From an uncultured Eubacteriales bacterium (GTDB taxonomy: Bacteria > Bacillota > Clostridia > Oscillospirales > CAG-272), in contig CAKSNQ010000005.1 in assembly GCA_934476315.1 (NCBI GenBank), forward strand, positions 10,128 to 74,127: a stretch of DNA of 64,000 nt, given 5' to 3'. Within the stretch, counting starts at the first letter, position 1. Every line of letters starts with the position of its first letter. A program made the position numbers and the translations under genes. Shown one piece after another: positions 15,029 through 24,622 of the stretch. The notes beneath the pieces were generated by a model. It worked only from the letters and a program-made list of their open reading frames with translations. It did not search any database and was not told the origin of the DNA.

Positions 15029-17197
15029 TTACTTTGCGTCCTTGACAAAGTAGAACATTTTCGCGAATTCGTCGGCGGAGTCGGACGAAACAGCAACGCC
15101 GCCGAGCAGTTGCTTGCCGGAGTACTTCTCGCCGCTCTTCCGATCGGTGTAGGTCGCCTCCGGCTCAGCCTGTGCCAGGACAAGGCGGTATTCCCGGGGC
15201 GTCTGTGCCTTGGGTTGCAGGAACGACAGCAGAAACTCTGTCCGGGCATCGTTCACGTAATAGAACGCGGAAATGCCACATTCAAACGGATTGAGAAGGC
15301 GGTACAAGTCTCCCTCCTCAACCAGATGCGCGTAGGTTCGATATTCCGCGATCTGATTGCGGATGGTCTCACGGGCAGTTTCGCTGACCGATGAGAAGTC
15401 AAACTCATACCCAAAGACACCCTGCGCCGCGACCGCGTAACGGAAGAAGAGCGACCGCGGAACTTCGACGGCGTTTGAATGGTTGGAGACGTGGCAGCTC
15501 ATGCAGGCGGCAGGGTAGCCGAGCGAGGTGCCGTACTGAATGAAGGTGCGGCGTTCCGGCGAGGTGTTGTCGCTGGTCCAGATCTGTGAGCTGTATTTGA
15601 GCATTCCGAAGTCAAAACGTCCGCCGCCACCGCTGCAATTTTCGATCATGACGTTCGGGTAAGTATCAACGAACCATTGGAACAGCTCGTACAGCCCGAG
15701 CATGTAGCGATGCGGGACCTCCATCTGCGCTTCCGGTGGCAGAGCGGGCGAGCCGACCTCGGTGAGATTCCGGTTGAAATCCCACTTGATATAATCGAGG
15801 GAAACGCCCTCAAATGCCTTTGAAAAGACATCTTTGAGATATTTTATCACCTCATGGTTGGAAAAATCAAGTACAAGTTGATTTCTGCCAAGGGAACATG
15901 CACGTCCTTTGCACTGAAGCACCCAGTCGGGGTGCGAGCGGAACAGATCGCTGTCCGGATTGACCATTTCCGGTTCGATCCAGATACCGAAACGAAGCGG
16001 ATATTCCTTGATACGACGGACGCAGGCGGCGAGTCCGTCCGGAAACCGCTCCGGGTTCGGGAACCAATCTCCGAGCGCGGCACGGTCATTGTAACGCTTG
16101 CCAAACCAGCCGTCGTCCATTACCAGCATGTCGGCGCCGCACGCAGCGGCATTTTTCGCGTAATCCAAGATTAGCTTTTCGTTGATGTCAAAGAACGTTC
16201 CTTCCCATGAGTTGAGAACAATCGGATGGTGCTCCCACGGGCAGGGGCGCAGAATGTAACGGCGGGCGAAGCGGTGATAATTGCGGGAAATTTGCCCGAT
16301 TCCTTCCGTGGTATAAGACATCAGAGCCTCGGGGGAGAAAAACGCTTCGCCGGGCGCGAGGCGCCAGCGGAAGCGATCCGGGTTCAGACCGACCTGGATG
16401 CGTGTGATTCCGTGCTGATCCACTTCGATGGTATTGCAAAAGTCTCCGCTGTATACAAAGTGGAAGCCGTAGGTTTCGCCGGATTCCTCCGTCGCGTCCT
16501 CAGCAGTCAGCGCGAAAAAGGAATTCAGGGCATGTCCGGTCGCGCCGCGTCGGGAGTCCAGCACCAGCTTGGCGTGCGGTAGGGGAACGCTCTCAAGATT
16601 CCGCTCGTTGACGTGCGAGCCGTGCAGAAGCAGGCATTTGAAGTGACTGTCGGGGATGTCCAGTGACAAGCTCATGCCTTTTTCGAGAACGACCGGGGCG
16701 TTGCTCTTGTTTTCCAAAATATAATAGCGGGAAATCACATCCGTATCCGGGTAAACGGTGTAGAAAAGGTGAACCAGACAATCGGTCACGGTGTCTCGGA
16801 GCTGAATTTCCAGCGTCTCGGTGGACACACCGACGGAGGCGAAGGGAAGCCCCTTGATTTCCCGACGCCCCTTGAAAATGCGGTGGGACTCGTAGGTAAA
16901 CTGCGTCGCGCAGTCGCCGTTGGCATTGCGGATGCGAATGGCGTCTTCACGGTAGTCGCCGGTATCAAAGCCGGGGAACTCCTGCATATTTCTGTTCAGT
17001 GAAAAGCCGACGCCCAGGTCTGCGGGAAACGGAGAAAATGAGAGACCGGGGAAGCGGTACGGCAGCTCCGGAATGTTCTCGGAGTCTCCGTAATAGCGGT
17101 GCATCAGGTAGCGGTTGCTCACGATCTCCATGATATAGCGGGTTTTGGATGTGCTGAGAACAAATTGCTGTACATCGGGTAAAAATTGAATCGACAT
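15029..17197 (-). CDS. Alpha-galactosidase, GH36
   Basis: The 722-aa enzyme is of typical length for family GH36. It has an N-terminal beta-sandwich and a TIM barrel with VMDDGWFGKR near residue 360 and WIEPEMV near 406. The nucleophile motif is DYIKWDFNR (Asp473) and the acid/base motif is WTSDNTSP (Asp543). ENCSGGGGRFDFGML just before the acid/base is a family hallmark. It hydrolyses terminal alpha-galactosides such as raffinose-series sugars and melibiose. There is no signal peptide, so it acts on imported oligosaccharides. No transporter or regulator is adjacent. GGGAGGG precedes the ATG and a promoter lies at 17227-17255. Confidence 0.95.
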   Translation of the reverse strand: MSIQFLPDVQQFVLSTSKTRYIMEIVSNRYLMHRYYGDSENIPELPYRFPGLSFSPFPADLGVGFSLNRNMQEFPGFDTGDYREDAIRIRNANGDCATQFTYESHRIFKGRREIKGLPFASVGVSTETLEIQLRDTVTDCLVHLFYTVYPDTDVISRYYILENKSNAPVVLEKGMSLSLDIPDSHFKCLLLHGSHVNERNLESVPLPHAKLVLDSRRGATGHALNSFFALTAEDATEESGETYGFHFVYSGDFCNTIEVDQHGITRIQVGLNPDRFRWRLAPGEAFFSPEALMSYTTEGIGQISRNYHRFARRYILRPCPWEHHPIVLNSWEGTFFDINEKLILDYAKNAAACGADMLVMDDGWFGKRYNDRAALGDWFPNPERFPDGLAACVRRIKEYPLRFGIWIEPEMVNPDSDLFRSHPDWVLQCKGRACSLGRNQLVLDFSNHEVIKYLKDVFSKAFEGVSLDYIKWDFNRNLTEVGSPALPPEAQMEVPHRYMLGLYELFQWFVDTYPNVMIENCSGGGGRFDFGMLKYSSQIWTSDNTSPERRTFIQYGTSLGYPAACMSCHVSNHSNAVEVPRSLFFRYAVAAQGVFGYEFDFSSVSETARETIRNQIAEYRTYAHLVEEGDLYRLLNPFECGISAFYYVNDARTEFLLSFLQPKAQTPREYRLVLAQAEPEATYTDRKSGEKYSGKQLLGGVAVSSDSADEFAKMFYFVKDAK

Positions 17198-17226
17198 GGC
17201 AAAGCCCTCCCATATATTTCAGAGAA

Positions 17227-17255
17227 ATTATATCAAGAGCGCCAGTAAAAGTCAA
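17227..17255 (-). promoter_or_regulatory. Promoter of the alpha-galactosidase gene
   Basis: Minus strand TTGACT (17250-17255), 17-nt spacer, TATAAT (17227-17232), about 30 nt before the ATG. Confidence 0.85.
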
Positions 17256-17370
17256 GAAAAAATTGAACATTTTTACGAAGAAGTACTTTTCTTTTTGCGC
17301 GGATGGTGATATAATGAGCGCGGAGAAAAATCAAAAATGACAAACGAGAAATCAGATGGAGGAAATTTGT

Positions 17371-18042
17371 ATGGCACTCATTTTTGACAAGGGCGACCGA
17401 ATCCTGTTTTTGGGAGATTCCGTGACGGATATGGGGAGCAACAACCCCGTCGGCGAGGGGTTGAATAATTCCCTTGGCTTCGGATACGTGCGCATGGTGG
17501 AGAACCTTCTGTGTTCCGTTTACCCGGAATTGACGCTTCGCGTCACGAACGCAGGCGTGAGCGGAAATACGAGCCGCGATTTGCTGGCACGTTGGGAACG
17601 CGACGCGATTGCCCTCAAGCCGCAATGGGTCAGCATCTGCATCGGCATCAACGATGTCTGGAGACGCTTTGACGTCCCGAGCCTGACCGAGCTGGCAGTA
17701 CCGCCCGAGGAGTATGAAAAGAACGTCGAGCAGATGATCGTCTCGATCAAGGATCAGGTCAAGGGCATTTATTTGCTGTCGCCGTATTACATGGAACCGA
17801 ATCCGCAGGATGAGATGCGTGCTTACATGGACCAATACGGAGCCATCTGCCGCCGTCTCGCGGAAAAGTATCAGCTCACCTTCATTGACCTGCAGGAGAT
17901 GTTCGACCGTTATTTCCGCTTCAAGCACTCCGCTTATATTGCGTGGGACCGCGTTCATCCGAATCAGATTGGCGCCACGTTGATTGCAAGAGAATTCCTA
18001 CACCATTGCGGATTTGACTACGAGCACAAAGCCGAAATTTGA
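17371..18042 (+). CDS. SGNH/GDSL-type hydrolase
   Basis: The 223-aa protein has the SGNH blocks in order: LFLGDSVTD near residue 15 (nucleophile Ser), GVSGNTSRDL near 65 (Gly), CIGINDVWRR near 92 (Asn) and a late RVHPNQIG with the catalytic His, preceded by WD. Members hydrolyse esters of lipids or acetylated sugars. There is no signal peptide, so a cytosolic role in deacetylating imported glycans is plausible next to an alpha-galactosidase (inference). The start is the ATG at 17371, 8 nt after GGAGG. TATAAT at 17310-17315 is a likely -10 box. Confidence 0.85.
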   Translation: MALIFDKGDRILFLGDSVTDMGSNNPVGEGLNNSLGFGYVRMVENLLCSVYPELTLRVTNAGVSGNTSRDLLARWERDAIALKPQWVSICIGINDVWRRFDVPSLTELAVPPEEYEKNVEQMIVSIKDQVKGIYLLSPYYMEPNPQDEMRAYMDQYGAICRRLAEKYQLTFIDLQEMFDRYFRFKHSAYIAWDRVHPNQIGATLIAREFLHHCGFDYEHKAEI

Positions 18043-18136
18043 GCCTGCTCAAACTTATAAAAGGAGTTTTTTAATCTCTTACGCCGTGCATACGACAATG
18101 TTTTGCAAGTTTTGATGTTAAATTATTCATTTTTGA

Positions 18137-18165
18137 TTGACAATCTCTCTTATTTGTGCTATACT
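18137..18165 (+). promoter_or_regulatory. Promoter of the citrate-to-2-oxoglutarate operon
   Basis: TTGACA (18137-18142), 17-nt spacer, TATACT (18160-18165), 45 nt before the first ATG. Confidence 0.85.
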
Positions 18166-18209
18166 GTCAACTATAGAAGCGCATTTTCTGAGAGAAAGAG
18201 GTTGTCATC

Positions 18210-19601
18210 ATGATAGAAATATCAAAAAAGTCAAATCTGTTGGAGCAAAAGTCGTACCGCTACCAGTTGCAGGACGTCGCCGAGCCGAATCTGTACCGGG
18301 ACATTTATCCCTACGACGAGGTTCCCAAGGTGGCGTTCAACCACCGCCGCGTTCCGATGAATATGCCCTCGGAGATATGGATCACCGACACCACGATGCG
18401 CGACGGGCAACAGTCGCAGGAGCCGTACACGGTAAAACAGATTGTTGATCTTTACCGTCTGATGTCGCGGCTTGGCGGTCCCAAGGGAATCATCCGCCAG
18501 ACCGAATTTTTTATTTACAGTCAAAAGGATAGAGAAGCTCTGGAGGCGTGCCGCGATCTCGGCTTGCGCTTCCCGGAGATCACGACGTGGATTCGCGCGA
18601 AGCGCGAGGATTTCAAACTGGTCAAGGATCTTAAGCTCAAGGAGACGGGCATTCTTGTCAGCGCGTCGGACTACCACATTTTCAAAAAAATGAATATGAC
18701 GCGGCGCGAGGCGATGAATTATTATCTCAAAACCGTCGGCGACGCGTTTGAGGCAGGAATCATCCCCCGGTGCCACCTGGAGGATATCACGCGGGCGGAT
18801 TTCTACGGCTTTGTCGTCCCGTTTGTCAATGAACTGATGCGGATGAGCGCCGACGCCAAGATTCCCGTCAAAATCCGTGCGTGCGATACGATGGGTTACG
18901 GCATCCCGTTCACCGAAGTTGCGCTGCCGCGTAGCGTTCCCGGTATTATTTACGGCTTACAGCATTATTCGGACGTCCCCAGTGAACAGCTGGAATGGCA
19001 CGGTCATAACGATTTCTGCAAGGCGGTGACAAACGCGTCTACCGCATGGCTGTTCGGCGCCTGCGCGGTCAACTGTTCCTTACTCGGCATCGGTGAGCGG
19101 ACGGGCAACATCCCGCTGGAGGCGATGGTGTTCGAGTACGCGTCGTTGCGCGGCTCGTTTGACGGCATGGACCCGACGGCGATTACCGATATTGCCCGGT
19201 ATTTTCACGATGAGATCGGGTATAACATCCCGAACATGACGCCGTTCGTCGGACGCGATTTCAACGTGACGCGCGCGGGAATCCACGCCGACGGACTGAT
19301 GAAGGACGAAGAAATTTACAATATTTTCGATACCAAGAAGATTCTCAACCGCGGCGCCGGCGTTATGGTTTCCAAAACCTCGGGACTGGCGGGAATCGCT
19401 TACTGGATCAACCAGAACTACGGGCTGGAGGGGGAAGACAAGATTGATAAGCGTGACCCCCTGGTCGAAGAGTTGAAGGCGTGGGTCGATGCGGAATACG
19501 ACAACGGGCGGCTGACCTCGCTTTCGGCAAACGAGCTGGAGCATAAGATCGGCGAGCTTGCCGGGGATCGCTTTTCCGGGCAACACCACAAGAGCATTTA
19601 A
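18210..19601 (+). CDS. Re-citrate synthase-type enzyme (isopropylmalate/homocitrate synthase family)
   Basis: The 463-aa HMGL-type TIM-barrel enzyme has the family motifs TDTTMRDGQQSQ (metal Asp, near residue 60), HLEDITRADFYG, ACDTMGYG, HGHND (metal His pair) and GIGERTGN. The C-terminal allosteric LeuA domain is absent. Length and sequence resemble the Re-face citrate synthase known from Clostridium kluyveri, which condenses oxaloacetate and acetyl-CoA. The next two genes, aconitase and isocitrate dehydrogenase, support citrate rather than isopropylmalate as product. Homocitrate synthase is the alternative. The ribosome site is AAAGAGG. Confidence 0.82.
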   Translation: MIEISKKSNLLEQKSYRYQLQDVAEPNLYRDIYPYDEVPKVAFNHRRVPMNMPSEIWITDTTMRDGQQSQEPYTVKQIVDLYRLMSRLGGPKGIIRQTEFFIYSQKDREALEACRDLGLRFPEITTWIRAKREDFKLVKDLKLKETGILVSASDYHIFKKMNMTRREAMNYYLKTVGDAFEAGIIPRCHLEDITRADFYGFVVPFVNELMRMSADAKIPVKIRACDTMGYGIPFTEVALPRSVPGIIYGLQHYSDVPSEQLEWHGHNDFCKAVTNASTAWLFGACAVNCSLLGIGERTGNIPLEAMVFEYASLRGSFDGMDPTAITDIARYFHDEIGYNIPNMTPFVGRDFNVTRAGIHADGLMKDEEIYNIFDTKKILNRGAGVMVSKTSGLAGIAYWINQNYGLEGEDKIDKRDPLVEELKAWVDAEYDNGRLTSLSANELEHKIGELAGDRFSGQHHKSI

Positions 19602-19648
19602 TCCGCCCGGGCGAGAAAACACATGTGGAAAGGAACGGAATCAAGACA

Positions 19649-21586
19649 ATGGGCTTGACCATCGCACAAAAAATTATTAAGGCGCACCTTCTTTCCGGGG
19701 AAATGATACCCGGACATGAGATTGCGCTTCGTATGGATCAGACGCTGACGCAGGACGCGACGGGAACCATGGCGTATCTGGAATTTGAGGCAATCGGAAT
19801 CCCGCGGGTGCGCACGGAACTGAGCGTCGCCTACGTGGACCACAACACTCTCCAATCCGGCTTTGAAAACGCCGATGACCATCGGTATATTCAGTCTGTC
19901 GCAAAAAAATACGGAATCCGCTTTTCGCGTCCCGGTAACGGTATTTGCCACCAGGTACATCTGGAACGCTTCGGAATTCCGGGGAAAACGCTGATCGGCT
20001 CGGACAGCCACACCCCCACGGGCGGCGGTATCGGAATGCTCGCGTTTGGCGCGGGCGGAATGGACGTTGCCGTTGCCATGGGCGGCGGTGCTTACTACAT
20101 CACGATGCCGAAAATGCTGAAGGTCAATCTCCGCGGCAAGCTGTCGCCGTGGGTCAGTGCCAAGGACGTCAGCCTGGAAATTTTGCGGATTCTGTCCGTC
20201 AAGGGCGGCGTCGGCTACATCATTGAATGGGGCGGCGAGGGCATTGCAACGTTGACCGTTCCGGAACGCGCGACCATCACCAACATGGGGACGGAATTGG
20301 GCGCAACCACGTCTATTTTCCCGTCGGACGACGTTACCCGCGCCTTTTTGAAGGCACAGGGGCGCGAGCAGGATTACGTGCCGCTGTCGAGCGACGCAGA
20401 CGCGGTTTATGACCGCCAGATCGACATTGATCTGTCCACGCTGAAACCCCTGCTGGCTTGCCCGCACAGTCCCGACAATGTCAAGAGCGCGGAGGAACTG
20501 AGCGACGTCAAGGTCGATCAGGTGTGTATCGGCTCCTGTACCAACTCGTCGCTGCGTGATATGCTGCGCGTTGCCGCCATTCTCAAAGGCAAAAAGATCG
20601 CCGATTCTGTGAGCCTTTCCGTCTCGCCCGGCTCCCGCCAGGTTTTGAGCATGCTGGCGGATTGCGGCGCACTGTCCGATATTCTTTCGTCCGGCGCCCG
20701 GGTTCTGGAATGTGCTTGCGGTCCTTGCATCGGCATGGGCTTCTCGCCGAATTCCGGCGGCGTCTCCCTGCGTACCTTCAATCGGAATTTCGAGGGAAGA
20801 AGCGGGACGCGGGACGGACAGGTCTACCTGGTTTCTCCCGAGGTCGCGGCGGCGTCCGCTCTGACGGGGCACATCACCGACCCGCGGACACTGGGGGCGT
20901 ACCCGGAGATTTCCATGCCCGACGCCTTCAAAATCAATGACTCGGCAGTGCTGATGCCCGCGGACGCGGATGAGGCGGCAAACGTCGAGGTTCTGCGCGG
21001 TCCCAATATCAAACCTTTCCCGAGCCCCATTCCGTTGGCGGACACGATCAAGGCTCCGCTGACGCTGAAGGTCGGCGACAACATCACGACCGACCACATC
21101 ATGCCGGCGGGCGCGAAAATTCTGCCGTACCGCTCCAATATTCCGTACCTGTCGAAGTTCTGTTTTGCCGTCTGTGACGAAACCTTTGCGGAACGCGCGA
21201 TGGCGGCAGGGCAGTCGATTATTGTCGGCGGGGTCAACTATGGACAGGGTTCCTCGCGCGAGCACGCGGCGCTGGTGCCTCTTTACCTGGGTGTGCGTGC
21301 TGTGGTGGTTAAAAGCTTCGCGCGGATTCACGTGGCAAACCTTATCAACGCGGGAATCCTGCCGCTGACCTTTGCCGATCCGGAGGACTATGAGCTTTTG
21401 GCGCAGGGCGATGAGTTGGTGTTGGAAAATATTATGGAATCGCTGGATAGCGGTGAATTCACTTTGACCGATACAACCAATAGTAGAAAAATAAAACTGC
21501 GTGGAGACTTTACGGAGCGACAGAAGGCGATGTTGCGTGCCGGCGGGCTTTTGACGTATACCCGTGACGCGGAAAACAGGAAATGA
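19649..21586 (+). CDS. Aconitate hydratase
   Basis: The 645-aa enzyme has aconitase hallmarks: SDSHTPTGGG near residue 118, iron-sulfur ligands in GSCTNSS and in ACGPCIGMG, and a swivel domain near the C-terminus with NYGQGSSREHAA. It isomerises citrate to isocitrate with a 4Fe-4S cluster in the cytosol. I start at the ATG at 19649, preceded by AAAGGAACGGA, rather than the upstream in-frame GTG. It lies 47 nt after the Re-citrate-synthase-type gene and 24 nt before isocitrate dehydrogenase. The compact single-swivel size matches the mitochondrial-like or AcnX-independent short class. Confidence 0.93.
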   Translation: MGLTIAQKIIKAHLLSGEMIPGHEIALRMDQTLTQDATGTMAYLEFEAIGIPRVRTELSVAYVDHNTLQSGFENADDHRYIQSVAKKYGIRFSRPGNGICHQVHLERFGIPGKTLIGSDSHTPTGGGIGMLAFGAGGMDVAVAMGGGAYYITMPKMLKVNLRGKLSPWVSAKDVSLEILRILSVKGGVGYIIEWGGEGIATLTVPERATITNMGTELGATTSIFPSDDVTRAFLKAQGREQDYVPLSSDADAVYDRQIDIDLSTLKPLLACPHSPDNVKSAEELSDVKVDQVCIGSCTNSSLRDMLRVAAILKGKKIADSVSLSVSPGSRQVLSMLADCGALSDILSSGARVLECACGPCIGMGFSPNSGGVSLRTFNRNFEGRSGTRDGQVYLVSPEVAAASALTGHITDPRTLGAYPEISMPDAFKINDSAVLMPADADEAANVEVLRGPNIKPFPSPIPLADTIKAPLTLKVGDNITTDHIMPAGAKILPYRSNIPYLSKFCFAVCDETFAERAMAAGQSIIVGGVNYGQGSSREHAALVPLYLGVRAVVVKSFARIHVANLINAGILPLTFADPEDYELLAQGDELVLENIMESLDSGEFTLTDTTNSRKIKLRGDFTERQKAMLRAGGLLTYTRDAENRK

Positions 21587-21610
21587 TGTGGGGAGGTTGA
21601 AAAAATCAAC

Positions 21611-22831
21611 ATGGCAAAAATCCAGATGAAAACGCCGCTTGTTGAAATGGACGGCGACGAAATGACGCGGATTCTATGGAAGATGATCAAGGATGAGTTG
21701 ATTCTTCCGTACGTGGATTTAAAGACGGAATACTACGATTTAGGATTGCGGGAGCGCGAGCGGACAAAGGACGCCGTCACGGTGGCGTCTGCCGAAGCCG
21801 CGAAAAAACACGGTGTCGCCGTGAAGTGCGCGACGATTACTCCGAACTGTCAGCGAGTTGAGGAATATCATCTTTCCGAAATGTGGAAAAGCCCGAACGG
21901 GACGATCCGTGCCATTCTGGACGGAACCGTGTTCCGCGCACCGATTCTGATCGATTCGGTCAGACCGGTCGTGCGCAACTGGAAGAAGCCGATTACCATC
22001 GCGCGTCACGCGTACGGCGACGTGTATAAGGCGACCGAAATGAGAATCGAGGGAGAGGGGAAGGCGGAGCTCCTGTTCACGGATAAAGACGGCAAGGAAA
22101 CCCGCCGTACCATCTACGATTTTGAATGTCCGGGCGTTCTCCAAGGACAATACAACAAGGATTCCTCCATCCGTTCCTTTGCCCACTCTTGCTTCCGTTA
22201 CGCGATCGCGACGAAGCAGGACCTGTGGTTCTCGACCAAGGACACGATTTCCAAGCAGTACGATCAGACGTTCAAATTGATTTTTGAGGAAATTTATGAA
22301 GAATCCTACCGCGCGGAGTTTGAAAAGCTGGGAATCACCTATTTCTACACCCTGATTGATGACGCGGTGGCGCGTGTTATCCGCAGTGAGGGCGGATTCA
22401 TTTGGGCGTGCAAGAATTATGACGGCGACGTGATGAGCGATATGGTGTCCACGGCGTTCGGCTCGCTTGCCATGATGACATCGGTGTTGGTTTCTCCCGA
22501 TGGGAAGTACGAGTATGAGGCGGCACACGGAACGGTGACGCGGCACTATTACCGCTACCTGAAGGGCGAAGAGACATCGACCAACCCGATGGCGACCATC
22601 TACGCGTGGACCGGGGCTTTGCGCAAGCGTGGCGAGCTGGATGATCTGCCGGAACTGGTCGACTTCGCGGATCGCCTGGAGCATGCATGCATCCAGACTC
22701 TGAATGACGGCATCATGACAAAGGATCTGGCGCACCTGGTGGAGGACGGAACAAAAGTCACCGCGGTGAACAGCTCCGAGTTTATTCGCGCCATCCAGGA
22801 ACACCTTGAACGGTCCCGTGTGTGCCGTTGA
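21611..22831 (+). CDS. NADP-dependent isocitrate dehydrogenase
   Basis: The 406-aa protein matches the eukaryote-like homodimeric NADP-IDH class: MDGDEMTRILW at the N-terminus, TITPNCQRVEEY with a substrate-binding region SPNGTIR (here KSPNGTIRA), DDAVARVIRSEGGFIWACKNYDGDV in parts, and late AAHGTVTRHYY with NPMATIYAW. It oxidatively decarboxylates isocitrate to 2-oxoglutarate, supplying glutamate. Together with the two upstream genes this makes the oxidative half-branch of the citric-acid cycle. A terminator at 22844 closes the operon. Confidence 0.94.
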   Translation: MAKIQMKTPLVEMDGDEMTRILWKMIKDELILPYVDLKTEYYDLGLRERERTKDAVTVASAEAAKKHGVAVKCATITPNCQRVEEYHLSEMWKSPNGTIRAILDGTVFRAPILIDSVRPVVRNWKKPITIARHAYGDVYKATEMRIEGEGKAELLFTDKDGKETRRTIYDFECPGVLQGQYNKDSSIRSFAHSCFRYAIATKQDLWFSTKDTISKQYDQTFKLIFEEIYEESYRAEFEKLGITYFYTLIDDAVARVIRSEGGFIWACKNYDGDVMSDMVSTAFGSLAMMTSVLVSPDGKYEYEAAHGTVTRHYYRYLKGEETSTNPMATIYAWTGALRKRGELDDLPELVDFADRLEHACIQTLNDGIMTKDLAHLVEDGTKVTAVNSSEFIRAIQEHLERSRVCR

Positions 22832-22843
22832 CTCTATGACCGA

Positions 22844-22886
22844 AGCGAGGTTTTTACCCTTTGGCGGGTGAAGACCTCGCTTTTTT
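22844..22886 (+). terminator. Terminator of the citrate-to-2-oxoglutarate operon
   Basis: AGCGAGGT (22844-22851) pairs with ACCTCGCT (22874-22881), with an inner ACCC/GGGT, followed by six T. Confidence 0.85.
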
Positions 22887-22905
22887 ATGAATTTTTCAAA
22901 ACCGC

Positions 22906-22934
22906 TTGATATTTAAGGAATTTTATAGTATGAT
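22906..22934 (+). promoter_or_regulatory. Promoter of the M18 aminopeptidase gene
   Basis: TTGATA (22906-22911), 17-nt spacer, TATGAT (22929-22934). It leaves a leader of about 180 nt before the ATG; I found no known riboswitch in that leader. Confidence 0.6.
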
Positions 22935-23123
22935 GTAGTGACGCGGGCGGGTATTGCTTTGTTTTTCTTCAACGCAATTTGCGGCGGAGACAACCGACGC
23001 CACTCGTCCCACCACACACCGGGAAATAAGAGACAAAGACAAAATCACAGGTGGGCGCCCCTCAAGGCAGAGGACAGAAATAAAAAATGAGAACAAATAA
23101 AAGAGTGAAAGGGAGAAACAAAA

Positions 23124-24485
23124 ATGAAACAGTGGCAGGAGGAAACGCTGGTACAGGGGCTTTTTGATTGGATCGAAGCGTGCCCAACCGCGTATCATAC
23201 GGTGGATCAGATTCGAAAAGCGCTGGACCGAGCGGGCTTTGTTGGGCTTTGCGAGTCAGAACCGTGGACGCTCCGCGCGGGAAAGCGATATTATGTCACA
23301 CGCAACGATTCTTCCGTTCTGGCGTTCCGACTTCCCCCACACCCGGAAGAAGCCACGGGGTATCAGGTAGTTGCCGCTCACGGCGATTCGCCCTCGTTCA
23401 AACTCAAGGCGGATTGCGAGGAGGTAGTACTGGATCACTACACAAAGCTCAATGTTGAAAAGTATGGTGGAATGATCTGTTCCACTTGGCTGGACCGCCC
23501 GTTGTCGGTTGCCGGGCGCGTGATGATACGAAACGAAGCCGGGGAGATCGAGAGCCGCCTTGTCCGCGTTGACCGCGATCTGGCTCTGATTCCGAATGTC
23601 GCTATCCACATGAACCGCAACATCAACGATGGCTTTTCGTTCAATCCCCAGGTGGATATGCTTCCGCTGGTTGGTGAAAAATCAACCAATTCGCTGAAAA
23701 ATCAATTTGCAAGCGAAATCGGGGTGAAAGAAGAACAAATTCTCGCACATGATTTGTTTTTGTATGTTCGCCAGAGGGGATGCCGCTGGGGGGTAAACGA
23801 GGAATATATTTCCGCTCCTCACCTGGATGACCTGATGTGCGTCTATACCGCCCTTCAGGCGTTTCTGTCCGTTTCCGTGAATTGCGACGTCTCTTGCATG
23901 CCAAACAGCATCCCAATGCTTGCGGTTTTCGACAATGAGGAAGTCGGCAGTGCAACAAGACAAGGTGCCTCCTCCTCTATGATTGAGGATACTGTTGCGC
24001 GCATTGAACACGCCATCGCGGGGAAAAATCCCGACGGACGATATTGCCGGATGGCGAACAGCATGATGCTCTCCGCCGACAATGCCCACGCCGTTCATCC
24101 CAATCACCCGGAATATGCCGACGCACAGAACCGCCCCTATATGAACGGGGGGATTGTTGTGAAATGCCACGCGGGACAGGCGTATTCCACCGATGCGGTC
24201 AGCGCGGCATTGTTCAGCGAGATCTGCAAGCGCGCGGAGGTGCCGATGCAAACCTTTGCGAATCGTTCCGACATGCGCGGAGGTTCGACGCTTGGAAATC
24301 TGGCGGCAACGCGAGTGCCGTTTTTGACGGTGGATATCGGTCTGGCACAGCTTGCGATGCACTCGGCTTATGAGACCGCAGGCGCAAAGGATCTTGGTTA
24401 CATGGCGCGGGCGTGTGAGGTTTTTTATCGCAGTGCCGTGATTTCGGACGGCGCAGGGAAGTATCGGCTGGTTCAGGCGGATTAA
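23124..24485 (+). CDS. M18-family metalloaminopeptidase
   Basis: The 453-aa protein carries M18 zinc-ligand motifs: VVAAHGDSPSFKLK (His-x-Asp, near residue 95), PHLDDLM, FDNEEVGSATRQGA (Glu-Glu) and SADNAHAVHPNH. M18 enzymes are dodecameric cytosolic aminopeptidases that remove acidic or hydrophobic N-terminal residues. Length is typical (about 430-480). The ribosome site is AAAGGGAG. The next gene, sigG, is separated by the RBS-burying hairpin at 24574. Confidence 0.92.
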   Translation: MKQWQEETLVQGLFDWIEACPTAYHTVDQIRKALDRAGFVGLCESEPWTLRAGKRYYVTRNDSSVLAFRLPPHPEEATGYQVVAAHGDSPSFKLKADCEEVVLDHYTKLNVEKYGGMICSTWLDRPLSVAGRVMIRNEAGEIESRLVRVDRDLALIPNVAIHMNRNINDGFSFNPQVDMLPLVGEKSTNSLKNQFASEIGVKEEQILAHDLFLYVRQRGCRWGVNEEYISAPHLDDLMCVYTALQAFLSVSVNCDVSCMPNSIPMLAVFDNEEVGSATRQGASSSMIEDTVARIEHAIAGKNPDGRYCRMANSMMLSADNAHAVHPNHPEYADAQNRPYMNGGIVVKCHAGQAYSTDAVSAALFSEICKRAEVPMQTFANRSDMRGGSTLGNLAATRVPFLTVDIGLAQLAMHSAYETAGAKDLGYMARACEVFYRSAVISDGAGKYRLVQAD

Positions 24486-24573
24486 TTAAGCCTCATTTGA
24501 TACAGAAAGCCGACTGCCGGACAGGAAAAATCAGGCACCGCTCCCTCTGAATAAAAGATAAATTCTGATGACA

Positions 24574-24620
24574 ATACTCCTTTTTGACGGGAAATATAAC
24601 TTTACGTCAAAAAGGAGTAT
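24574..24620 (+). promoter_or_regulatory. Hairpin that buries the sigG ribosome-binding site
   Basis: A perfect 16-nt inverted repeat (24574-24589 and 24605-24620, loop of 15 nt). The right arm contains AAAAAGGAG, the only Shine-Dalgarno of sigG (ATG at 24623). Read-through mRNA from upstream would fold and hide the site; RNA starting inside the loop would not. No T tract follows, so it is not a terminator. Confidence 0.8.
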
Positions 24621-24622
24621 CC

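Noticed and set aside
19598..21331. Minus-strand 577-codon open frame opposite aconitase
   Set aside because: Arg/His/Gln-rich shadow with no motif; aconitase on the plus strand carries all family motifs and ribosome site.
21740..22804. Minus-strand 354-codon open frame opposite isocitrate dehydrogenase
   Set aside because: Shadow of a well-conserved gene, composition not protein-like.
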